From Shewanella benthica (GTDB lineage: Bacteria > Pseudomonadota > Gammaproteobacteria > Enterobacterales > Shewanellaceae): a stretch of 64,000 bases of DNA. Positions 43,900 through 52,600 of this stretch are shown one piece after another (within the stretch, counting starts at the first letter, position 1; each line of letters begins with the position of its first letter). The position numbers and the translations under genes are program-made. Under the pieces are notes generated by a model, which saw only the letters and a list, made by a program, of their open reading frames with translations, was not told the DNA's origin and did not search any database. The stretch is from contig JAKVHY010000026.1 of NCBI GenBank assembly GCA_023284085.1, positions 36,530 through 100,529 of the forward strand, written 5' to 3'.

Positions 43900-46353
43900 C
43901 TAGTTCTCCATTTTTCCATATTTTCGTGTTATACAAGCGATACAAAGCATCCACAGTGTCCAGCCTAGGCTGCCACCTGAATCTTTAGTTTTTTCATCGG
44001 ATTTCTTATCTGGTTGTGGGGTCACATCTGGCTGACTACAGGTGTATTCACTCACCTGGCTCAAGCCCCATGAAAGCAGTTTTCCCTCGTTACCGGCGTC
44101 ATGATCGATGATCTGCAGCTGCCACTCGCCCGTCAGACTTTCATCTATGACTGCGGACCAGTCGATATCGGCCACACTATTTGGCAAGGTGTAATCGAAA
44201 CTCGTACGCGGGTAATAACCCCGGTCCCAGATATCGACCTGCAGACCCGACGGGCTGATAAGCTTGATGCTGAGCTGGTCAAATTGGGGATGCTCTATGT
44301 GCAGTGACAGCGTAAGATCTTGATTAATTTTCAAATCTTGCTGACTAAAATCCAGATAGAAGTTGTTCACCCCCATCTCCCTGGTCAAACCGACATCATT
44401 GGCAGTGGCATCGAGCAAGTCTCCGCCTGTGCCTGTGGCCGTTTGATGAGCTCCCTCGCCTATAGTCACACCGAGTGCGAGTCGGGAGTGATTTATCGCG
44501 GCGATATCACTGGTATAATGCACATCGATAGGCAATATGATCTTCTGACCACACGTTAAGTTATCGCCTAGTGCTAAGGTAAACTGTCCATCTATCGCCC
44601 TGGTATCACCGGCGAGTAATTCAGTCATTGGCGTCATATCACCACTCACCTCGACACCTTCGGGTAAGTCAGAGAAACTGAAGCTAATATCTTCAAGTTT
44701 CGCCACCGCAAGATTTTGCAGGGAAAGGTTTAGCGGTACTGAGCCAGTCTGCTGCTTCACCACACTGGAAATGACTAACTCGATGGGATCTAAGATCAAA
44801 CCATGCTTATCGAATTGCTGTTGCAAGATGGCGGCATAGTCTTTCGCCGGATGCATGCGCGCGGCCATGTCCAGCGTCGATAAGGCAAGCTGATCCATAC
44901 GCACCCCGGCGCCCATGCCATACATGGCTTCGATAACGATGCGTTCAAAATCATCGATAGCCTCATCGCCATGGCTTTCGAACGCCCGGCGCATCCCCTG
45001 AAATAGGGGGGTCGACCAGAGCTGATCGCCTAAGGTATCTTTGACCCACTGGTGAGCCGGATAGTTATAATTAGGATTATATTTAGCCGATTGATCGTCT
45101 AAGGTTCTGGGCTTCCGATTGCCGAACCTGGCATCCCAGTTAAACATGACATTCGGCTCAAAAACCTGACCTTGGGGATCCCTGAAACTGTTCACTCCGG
45201 CGTAGAAGTCGGAGAAGCCCTCGCCTATGGCGCCACTGTCGCCGCCCTTATCGCTATTATTGATAAAGTGCAACAAACCATGGCCAAACTCATGCCAGAT
45301 CACATCGGCATCTTCACCGTCGGGCACCCCGCCGATGCCGAGCAAGATCCTATTCTCCAGAAAGGAATATGCCGACTGATCGTTAGTGCCACCACGTGCA
45401 TCCACCTCGATGGGCGAATAAAATATCTGGCTAGCACCTTCATAACCAAGGCTCTGCAGATGACGCTGGGCCTTATCCAGATGGTAATAAGCCATGACCT
45501 GGACAAACTCATCATCATGACGGCGCCACTCGAGATCCCCTGTCAGCAAGGGAGACGGGTTAACGGGCTCGGCTAAGTCCACCACCTTTACATAGGGGCC
45601 GCTCAGCATAAAGCCAGCCTCGACAGCCTGAAGATCTTGCAGTTCGACTCGGCTATAAGCCGCGTCTGGTAAGATCTCGGTCAAAGATTGTTGCTCCAGA
45701 CTCTCATCCATCAGCTTAGTCTTAGGGTCGGGATCGAATACCAACGCCTTGAGACTCTTGCCAGTGAGCAAGTCACCGGGAGTAAAGTCAGGCAGATAAG
45801 CTTCAACCGTGCGCTCCTTGCCCAAAAATTGTTTATGGTTTAAGTCGATATAGAAAGAAAATGTCGCCTCAGGGTCAAGCTGTTTAACCTTCACCTGCCA
45901 CACGGGCTCAATGCCCGACGCCTCGGTCAACCACCAACCTTTGGCCAAACTTTGGATGTCAAAATTGTCCGCTTCGATGCCGATAGCCTGGGCAATGGCA
46001 CTAGACTCGGGTTCAACCTCAGACTCAGGCCAGGTGAGTGATAGCAGGGAAGTAACAGACGCCTGATAGTAACGAAATGGCATGCCGGCCCGGTTCACCG
46101 CTAAGGCATCCACCACTGAAAATACCGGTAGCCCATCTATCAGAGGATAGAAACTGTAGTAATGACCGAATACACCGCGGCGCTCATAGGCAAGAAGATG
46201 CTCCCTTGAAAACTCATCGCCCAAATAGTCATTGGCCTGCTCGGCATTTTCTATCTGTGTGGGACTCAAGGGATCCAGAAAATGTAACTCACTGGCACCG
46301 CAGACACCGCTAACGAGCAGGGCTACAGCCGCTAATTTAAAATGATGTTTCAT
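43900..46353 (-). CDS. Secreted gluzincin metalloprotease with P-domain and GlyGly-CTERM tail
   Basis: 817-aa protein. Signal peptide (1-20), an N-terminal FTP/PepSY-like propeptide region (~25-210), a catalytic domain with HEFGH at residues 354-358 and the third zinc ligand Glu378 in EGFSD. The spacing of 20 residues between the second His and this Glu is that of thermolysin-type gluzincins. A proprotein-convertase P-domain follows (~665-770). The last 27 residues (SGGSLGWTLWMLC, then ITRKYGK) are a GlyGly-CTERM signal, cut by rhombosortase after type II secretion (established for that signal). It lies 7 bp after the receptor gene and is likely co-transcribed, suggesting digestion of host or prey hemoproteins (inference). 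Confidence 0.9.
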   Translation of the reverse strand: MKHHFKLAAVALLVSGVCGASELHFLDPLSPTQIENAEQANDYLGDEFSREHLLAYERRGVFGHYYSFYPLIDGLPVFSVVDALAVNRAGMPFRYYQASVTSLLSLTWPESEVEPESSAIAQAIGIEADNFDIQSLAKGWWLTEASGIEPVWQVKVKQLDPEATFSFYIDLNHKQFLGKERTVEAYLPDFTPGDLLTGKSLKALVFDPDPKTKLMDESLEQQSLTEILPDAAYSRVELQDLQAVEAGFMLSGPYVKVVDLAEPVNPSPLLTGDLEWRRHDDEFVQVMAYYHLDKAQRHLQSLGYEGASQIFYSPIEVDARGGTNDQSAYSFLENRILLGIGGVPDGEDADVIWHEFGHGLLHFINNSDKGGDSGAIGEGFSDFYAGVNSFRDPQGQVFEPNVMFNWDARFGNRKPRTLDDQSAKYNPNYNYPAHQWVKDTLGDQLWSTPLFQGMRRAFESHGDEAIDDFERIVIEAMYGMGAGVRMDQLALSTLDMAARMHPAKDYAAILQQQFDKHGLILDPIELVISSVVKQQTGSVPLNLSLQNLAVAKLEDISFSFSDLPEGVEVSGDMTPMTELLAGDTRAIDGQFTLALGDNLTCGQKIILPIDVHYTSDIAAINHSRLALGVTIGEGAHQTATGTGGDLLDATANDVGLTREMGVNNFYLDFSQQDLKINQDLTLSLHIEHPQFDQLSIKLISPSGLQVDIWDRGYYPRTSFDYTLPNSVADIDWSAVIDESLTGEWQLQIIDHDAGNEGKLLSWGLSQVSEYTCSQPDVTPQPDKKSDEKTKDSGGSLGWTLWMLCIACITRKYGKMEN

Positions 46354-46360
46354 ACTTCAC

Positions 46361-48529
46361 CTAAAATTTATAAGAGACCGAGGCGCTAAAAGTGCGGCCT
46401 GGCTGAGTGGGCTGGTAGCCTGACGTGCCGGCGACATCCTGGTAGCGCACATACTCTTTATCGAGTAGATTTTTAATCGACAGATTAACTTTGAAGTGAG
46501 CGTAGACTTCATATTGAGCCGCAAGATCGACAATCACCCAGCCAGCAGGTGCCGGGCAATCCTGCGGGCCGGTGCGAGAATCGACACAGGTGATAACATT
46601 GGTCATCTCGGTCGCTCCATTGACCAGGCCCGAAAGACGTAAGTTGTCGTATTGATAGTTGAGGGAGACTGAACCCTCCAGTGGGGTCAAGGTGCGTAAC
46701 TTCTCACCAGTATCATTATTCTTGCCATCAACCCAGCCCATTTGAAACTGGACGTCCAGGTCTTCAGTCAAGTTATAATCTAGGTTGAATTCACCTCCCC
46801 AAGAACTGGCACTGTCTATATTGACAAATTGACGTTCGAACACCCCATCACTCATGCGGAGTCCAACCTCAATCCAATCGATGAAACCATCGAATTGGCT
46901 ATAATAATAACTTGCCGCAATATCCACATCTTGCCACTGCCAGCGCATGCCCAGCTCGATACTCTCGCTGGTCTCTTCATGCAAATCAGAATTGGGGATG
47001 ATCTCAAACGGTGGGAAGGCAAACAGGTGAGGAATGCTGCCATAGACCTTGTCGTAAGGGGCGGCGCGGTAGCCCTGTGAATAAGCGAGATAGCCGCTTA
47101 TGTCTTCACCAGGATCATAGCTTAGCGAGATACTGGAAGAGACATTATCTGAAGCGTTGTCTTCCAGTTTAATGTTTGATATTTCAGTTTGTTCTGGTGT
47201 CAGGCTATTTGTGTCATAGCGGCTGCTGAGTAGCAGTCCCCAGTTATCACTCAGGCTTATATCATCTGAGATATACACACTGAATGAATCTGTGCTGGCA
47301 TCGGCAAAAGGCTGATTCGACCAGTAGGTTTGTTTACCGTTCTCAATCTTATTACGCTCCTTGGTGCGAGAATGATTGAGATTCTGCCCTTCGATGCCAT
47401 AGAGGAAATTATGTTCCATGCCATTTAACTCAGTCCAGAGGACCATATCGACGCTAAAGCCATAGGTTTTTTCTTTAAACGTTTCATTACTCTCGTATCT
47501 ACGGTATCGCTCTTGTACGTTAAGAAATGTCCGTGTGAGTAGATCGTTAACGTTATTTTCGTTTTCAGTCTCACCATAAAATATTTGGCCCGATAGGTTA
47601 TCAAATAAAATGAAAGACTCTGGCGAGTATTGCATCTTGATCTGTTGCACCATTGAGCTTTGCTCTTCATTATTATCACGCTTTACCACATCCCAAGCAC
47701 CATCAGGCTGAGGCACGGAGCCCGGAGCTGCGTGTGTCGATTTTGTCTGACTTTGCCAGTCACTATTGACGCTCAGTAACCACCGCTTATTGCTAACAAG
47801 ATTAGTATTGAAGGAGATACTGGTGCCATCGATATCGGCAGGGGATCGCGTACCGGCATAGTTCTGTTGCTCATGGCCCTGCCATTGACTGGCACGCAAC
47901 ATAACTGGAATACCAAATGCTTTAGTCGCAGCGGTGACAGATAGCTTTTTCTGCTCGTTAACGCCGCTGTATAAGGCTTTTAACGACAAATAATTTTTAT
48001 GATGATAGAGGTAATCTGCCGCTTCCTTGGTCTCGATTTTCACCACACCGCCTAAGGCTCCCGAGCCGAAGAATGAGGATGCGGGTCCCTTGGCCACCTC
48101 GATAGATTTAACATCATCGAGATCGAAGTTAAATCGTCCGACACTGTCGTTAATGTCACTGGCACCATAACCATCGGCCATGCGCACACCGTCTTTTATC
48201 ATCAGGATGCGATTACCTGTTATCCCTCGAATGGTGATGTTCTGAGGTGTACCCGCAGAGCCAGTCACTGAGACGCCGGGTTCATTTCTAAACAGATCGG
48301 ACAGTTCGGTGGCCACCAAACTTTCAATATCTGCTGCTGTGATCACCACGGCACTACCCGATATTTCGGTCAGAGGTTTCTCCAGACGGGTGCCTACAAC
48401 CTTGATCACCTCCATCTTGTCTTTTTTGTATTCACTACTTGTTGGAGATTCGACCTTTGTATATGCTAAACCACTGTATATGCTGGTAATAACGGCAATT
48501 GAAATGGGTAATAATTTCATAAACATCAT
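46361..48529 (-). CDS. TonB-dependent outer-membrane receptor, heme/hemoglobin type
   Basis: 722-aa outer-membrane beta-barrel with signal peptide, plug domain (residues ~45-165; SGSAVVITAADIESLV, TIRGITGNRILMIKDGVRM) and C-terminal barrel ending in Phe (FSASVSYKF). The FRAP/NPDL boxes of heme receptors appear in slightly altered form as GYRAAPYDKVYG and IPNSDLHEETSESIELG. No His-specific ligand can be proven by reading. It needs TonB/ExbBD energy. Its start is uncertain among ATGs at 48520-48556; 48529 was chosen from signal-peptide length. First gene of a four-gene leftward run, 35 bp from a Fur-box-like site. Confidence 0.88.
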   Translation of the reverse strand: MMFMKLLPISIAVITSIYSGLAYTKVESPTSSEYKKDKMEVIKVVGTRLEKPLTEISGSAVVITAADIESLVATELSDLFRNEPGVSVTGSAGTPQNITIRGITGNRILMIKDGVRMADGYGASDINDSVGRFNFDLDDVKSIEVAKGPASSFFGSGALGGVVKIETKEAADYLYHHKNYLSLKALYSGVNEQKKLSVTAATKAFGIPVMLRASQWQGHEQQNYAGTRSPADIDGTSISFNTNLVSNKRWLLSVNSDWQSQTKSTHAAPGSVPQPDGAWDVVKRDNNEEQSSMVQQIKMQYSPESFILFDNLSGQIFYGETENENNVNDLLTRTFLNVQERYRRYESNETFKEKTYGFSVDMVLWTELNGMEHNFLYGIEGQNLNHSRTKERNKIENGKQTYWSNQPFADASTDSFSVYISDDISLSDNWGLLLSSRYDTNSLTPEQTEISNIKLEDNASDNVSSSISLSYDPGEDISGYLAYSQGYRAAPYDKVYGSIPHLFAFPPFEIIPNSDLHEETSESIELGMRWQWQDVDIAASYYYSQFDGFIDWIEVGLRMSDGVFERQFVNIDSASSWGGEFNLDYNLTEDLDVQFQMGWVDGKNNDTGEKLRTLTPLEGSVSLNYQYDNLRLSGLVNGATEMTNVITCVDSRTGPQDCPAPAGWVIVDLAAQYEVYAHFKVNLSIKNLLDKEYVRYQDVAGTSGYQPTQPGRTFSASVSYKF

Positions 48530-48563
48530 GCTGTAATTGCGAAAGGCCAGCACCATACACCCA

Positions 48564-48583
48564 GATAATAATGATTACCATTT
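48564..48583. promoter_or_regulatory. Candidate Fur box
   Basis: GATAATAATGATTACCATTT closely resembles the Fur consensus GATAATGATAATCATTATC. It lies in the gap between the receptor gene and the divergent ExbB-like gene, nearer the receptor, so iron-dependent control of both directions is likely. Confidence 0.7.
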
Positions 48584-48705
48584 AGATTACAAAGAAACAT
48601 GCGTTAATATGATGTTGATCACGTTAATACGAATGAGATCGATAAGTGTTTGCATTGATATTGTACGTCTATATTATTCCTGCTTTTTTACAGGAACCAC
48701 AAATC

Positions 48706-49233
48706 ATGAACATCGCCTTACTCGAAGGGCTACTCGCTAACCTGTCTGAATATTTGATGACACCGGTACTCATTTGTATCGTCTTATTATTGATCTATGC
48801 CATCTATGCCATAGGACGATTCGCAGGCATGTTCTATGTCAGACGTAAGAATGCCCAAGGATACCGACAGACGATTCAGATTAAAGAGCGAAAATGGTAT
48901 TCGGGTTATCCCATACATAACTATTTCGTTAATAATCCAAAAGCCTGTGAAGATGAACTAGAAATCTTCGCCCTTAAGAAGCTTGAAAATTTACGTGTCG
49001 TCACTCGAGTCGCCCCCATGCTGGGACTCATTGCCACCATGGTTCCCATGGGGCCGGCACTCAAGGCCCTTGCCGATGGTAATATTCAAGGGATCAGCGA
49101 GAGTCTTATCATCGCCTTCGCCTCGGTGATCTGGGGTCTGGTCATCGCCACCCTCACCTTCTGGCCTGCATCGGTAAAGAAACGTTGGTTCGCCTCCGAG
49201 CTTATTAATATCCGCAAGCTAAGGGGAGCGTAA
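48706..49233 (+). CDS. MotA/TolQ/ExbB-family membrane protein (HmuU-like)
   Basis: 175-aa inner-membrane protein. Three hydrophobic segments (residues ~18-38, 103-123 and 138-160) with the MotA/TolQ/ExbB pattern LRVVTRVAPMLGLIATMVPMGPAL, which provides the proton-channel helices. The longer frame from 48646 is rejected because ATG 48706 follows CAGGAA. In Bacteroidetes hmu operons a MotA/TolQ-like protein is paired with DUF2149 and a CobN-like protein; the same order is found here. It probably powers an envelope step by the proton motive force. Confidence 0.87.
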   Translation: MNIALLEGLLANLSEYLMTPVLICIVLLLIYAIYAIGRFAGMFYVRRKNAQGYRQTIQIKERKWYSGYPIHNYFVNNPKACEDELEIFALKKLENLRVVTRVAPMLGLIATMVPMGPALKALADGNIQGISESLIIAFASVIWGLVIATLTFWPASVKKRWFASELINIRKLRGA

Positions 49234-49235
49234 AC

Positions 49236-49592
49236 GTGCGTTTCTTAGATGAAGACGAAGAGCTCAACCCTATCCTGTCCAGCGTCAACCTGATCGATGT
49301 TTTTCTGGTGCTGATCGCCGCCTTGCTGATTACCATCGCACAGAACCCGTTGAACACATTTTCCGCAGAAAATGTCACTGTGGTAAAGAATGCCGGCAAG
49401 CCCAACATGGAGATCATCGTCAAGGAAGGTAAGGAGATCAAACATTACAAATCATCGGGAAATATTGGCAGCGGTCAAGGTGCCCGTGCCGGCATCGCCT
49501 ATAAGATGGCCGACGGCTCGATGATCTATGTCCCAGAAGATGGCACCAGTTCCATCTCTGATAAACAAACTGCCACAAATAACAAGCTATAA
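49236..49592 (+). CDS. DUF2149 protein (HmuV-like, ExbD/TolR-type)
   Basis: 118-aa protein with one N-terminal membrane helix (residues ~22-40) and a periplasmic part. DUF2149 pattern is clear: ILSSVNLIDVFLVLIAALLI, then VVKNAGKPNMEIIVKEGKEI and the GARAGIAYKMADGSMIYVPE ending. Starts with GTG at 49236, two bases after the ExbB-like gene. Serves as ExbD/TolR-like partner by position. Function in detail unknown. Confidence 0.87.
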   Translation: MRFLDEDEELNPILSSVNLIDVFLVLIAALLITIAQNPLNTFSAENVTVVKNAGKPNMEIIVKEGKEIKHYKSSGNIGSGQGARAGIAYKMADGSMIYVPEDGTSSISDKQTATNNKL

Positions 49593-49608
49593 AGCGAGTG
49601 ATAACTTC

Positions 49609-52600
49609 ATGTTTATACGTGTATTAATCCTAATATTCATGTGTTTTCCCGGCCTTGCCCAGGCAGACACATCAGCTGACACTCAAACAGGTGCCAAGCG
49701 AGTGCTCATGGTGATGTCGAATTATAATTCGGCGCCCAAGAAGGCACTGTTAACCAAACTGGCAAAAGAGCAGCCATTCGAACTCATTCAACTCATCACC
49801 AAGGGCAAGTCAGATGAGGAGATAGTTGCGCAATGGCGCAGCGCCGATCTGGTGATGCTAGATGGCATCAATCCAGCGTTGTCTGAGTATATGTTCGAGA
49901 AATTCGACGCCATACCCAAACAATTTCCCAAGTTGAAAATTGTCTCTCTGGGGGATCTCGAAGGTGAGACATTCAATCAGAACCTTGCCGACGAACAGAG
50001 TCAGCGACTGGCAGATTACTTTCGTCATGCCGGTGGCAGAAACTACAAAAACCTGATGATTTATATCGCCACCGATGTGTTAAATATCAGTAAAATAAAG
50101 GCTGACGCACCTAGAACCACCCCTGCGACTGGCCTGTATCATCCCCAATATCCTGACTTGTTAACCGATAAGGAGCAGGCATTCTTCACCTGGCTTGCCC
50201 CCACAGAGCAACAAGCCGTTATCGCCATCGGCATTCATCGTTCTGCCATAGATTATGAGCAGCAAGAGGTGATCGATGCCATGATCAACGGCATAGAAGC
50301 CTTAGGTCAGCGCGCATTCGCCTTCTTCTACGACGATAAAGAGGACAAGCTAAAATACACTGACTTGTTAATAGATGACGATGGACTGACACGCGCAAAC
50401 CTGATGATCAACTATCGCTCACTGCATTATGTTAAGAAGCGCCGCGATGAATTTGAGAAGCTAGGCATCCCTGTGATCCATGCTCTCGACTATGTCGACG
50501 GTGACAGCGAGCAGTTTGCACAGGCTCAAGCTGGAATATCACCGGGCCTAACCCCATTTTTCCTGGTGATGCCCGAAGACACCGGCAGTATCGATCCCGT
50601 CATCATCACCGCCAATGACAAGGGCAATAAGCGGGTGATGCCGGCGCAGATGGACGCGCTTATCCAGCGCGCCGTCAAGCATGCCAGACTCGCCATCACG
50701 GCCAATAAAGACAAGCGAGTGGCCGCGTTTATCTGGAACTATCCACCCGGAGAGAAGAACATAGGCGCCGCATTTCTTGACGTTCCCGCCTCACTCGAGG
50801 TAATAGCCAAGGCGATGAGACAAGCCGGTTATAACGTCAACCCAAAACCTGCCAAGGAGATCATCGAGGCGGCAGGCAAGTTACTGCGTCCCTACTATCG
50901 CAACGAAGACGCCAGTGGTCTGTTAGATCAAGATCTGGCCGACTTATTGCCCCTTGCCGATTATGAAGCCTGGTTCGCAGACTTGCCAGGCTCGGTACAA
51001 AAAGGCATCAACGACCGCTGGGGACTGGCCAAAGACAGCCCCATGCTTACCACTAAAAATGGTGAGCAGGCCTTTATCATTCCTCGAATGAACCTAGGTA
51101 ATCTAATCGTGCTTCCTCAAGGGGGGCGCAGCAACGATATCAGTGAACACTCTTCCCTGTATCACGATATGAAGACGCCGATAAACCACGGATATCTGGC
51201 CATCTATCTCTACGCCAAGCAGATATTTAGCGCCGATGCCTTCATCCACTTAGGGACTCATGGCTCACAGGAATGGTTATTGGGTAAGGAGCGTGGCCTG
51301 TCGGTCGATGACTCGCCCAACCTGGCCGTGGGTAATGTGCCGGTATTTTATCCTTACATCATAGATAATGTCGGTGAGGCCATGCAGGCAAAACGCCGTG
51401 GCCGGGCAACCACCATCAGCCACCTGACACCTGGTTTTGCCAAGGCTGGCCTGTATGCCGATATCGCTAAACTCAACGATTTGCTATCGAATTATCGTCT
51501 GTTAGATGAAGGACAAACGAGGGAGAATACCAAGACCGCGATCACCAAGAAAGCCGAAGCACTCAATCTGTTAAAGGATATGGCCATGGACAGGAAAGAA
51601 TTTGACCGTGACTTCGACCTGAACCTGACCCGACTCCAAGATCAGCTCACCGAGATGGCCGAGCAGGCTCAGCCGCTTGGGGTACATACCTTCGGCTTGC
51701 TACCCAAGGAGCAGCATCTGTATAGCACCATGCTGCAGATGTTGGGCGATGATTTCACCAAGGCGGCCAAGGCCTACGAAAATGATCATGGCCTGACGCT
51801 GCCCGCTGATGAGCAAAAAGACAGGCTGAACGTGACTCATCTCGAGGCCTTAGCGGGTTTTCAACTGCTACAGGCATACGTTCAGGGTCAACAACTCGAA
51901 GGCTTAAGCGAAGAGCTGAACGCCTGGCTCACCACGGCGCAACAATATTGGGACAATTTTGCCAATATTGCCGAAACAGAAAACCTGCTTGCCGCTATGT
52001 CGGCCAAGTATATTCCCGTGTCATATGGCGGCGATCCTATTCGTAGCCCGGAATCTGTGCCTACCGGACGCAACCTTATCGGTTTCAACCCGGCTAAGTT
52101 ACCATCGAAAGAAGCCTATGAGGCCGGCGTGTTCTTGTTAGAGCAGACGGTGGCAGATTACCGGGAAAAGCATGGTAAATACCCACAAAAATTAGCCTTC
52201 TCTCTCTGGTCCCTTGAGACTATGCGTCATCATGGTGCACTCGAGGCGCAGATCCTCCATGCCCTAGGGATCAGGCCCAAATGGGATGCACAAGATGATG
52301 TCATAGGTATAGAGGTCATTCCAATGAGTGAGCTCAAGCGCCCAAGAATCGATGTGGTGGTATCGGCGACTGGCCTCTACCGCGACGCTTTTCCCAATGT
52401 CATGTTATGGATGGCCGACGCCATAGATACCGTTGCCAAGATGAAGGAGGACAATAACTTCGCCTATCGTCACTCACAAGCATTGAAGCTACAGCTTGAG
52501 GAGCAGGGCAAGACACCCGAGGAAGCGGATTATCTCTCCAGTATCCGAATCTTCTCTAATGACTCGGGTAATTACGGCACGGGACTGGCGGATCAGACCT

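Noticed and set aside
48646..48705. Upstream start for the ExbB-like gene
   Set aside because: Only the ATG at 48706 has a ribosome site (CAGGAA), and it gives the normal family length.
49528..49608. Longer N-terminus for the CobN-like protein
   Set aside because: The upstream ATG overlaps the DUF2149 gene and would bury the signal peptide; ATG 49609 gives a clean Sec signal.
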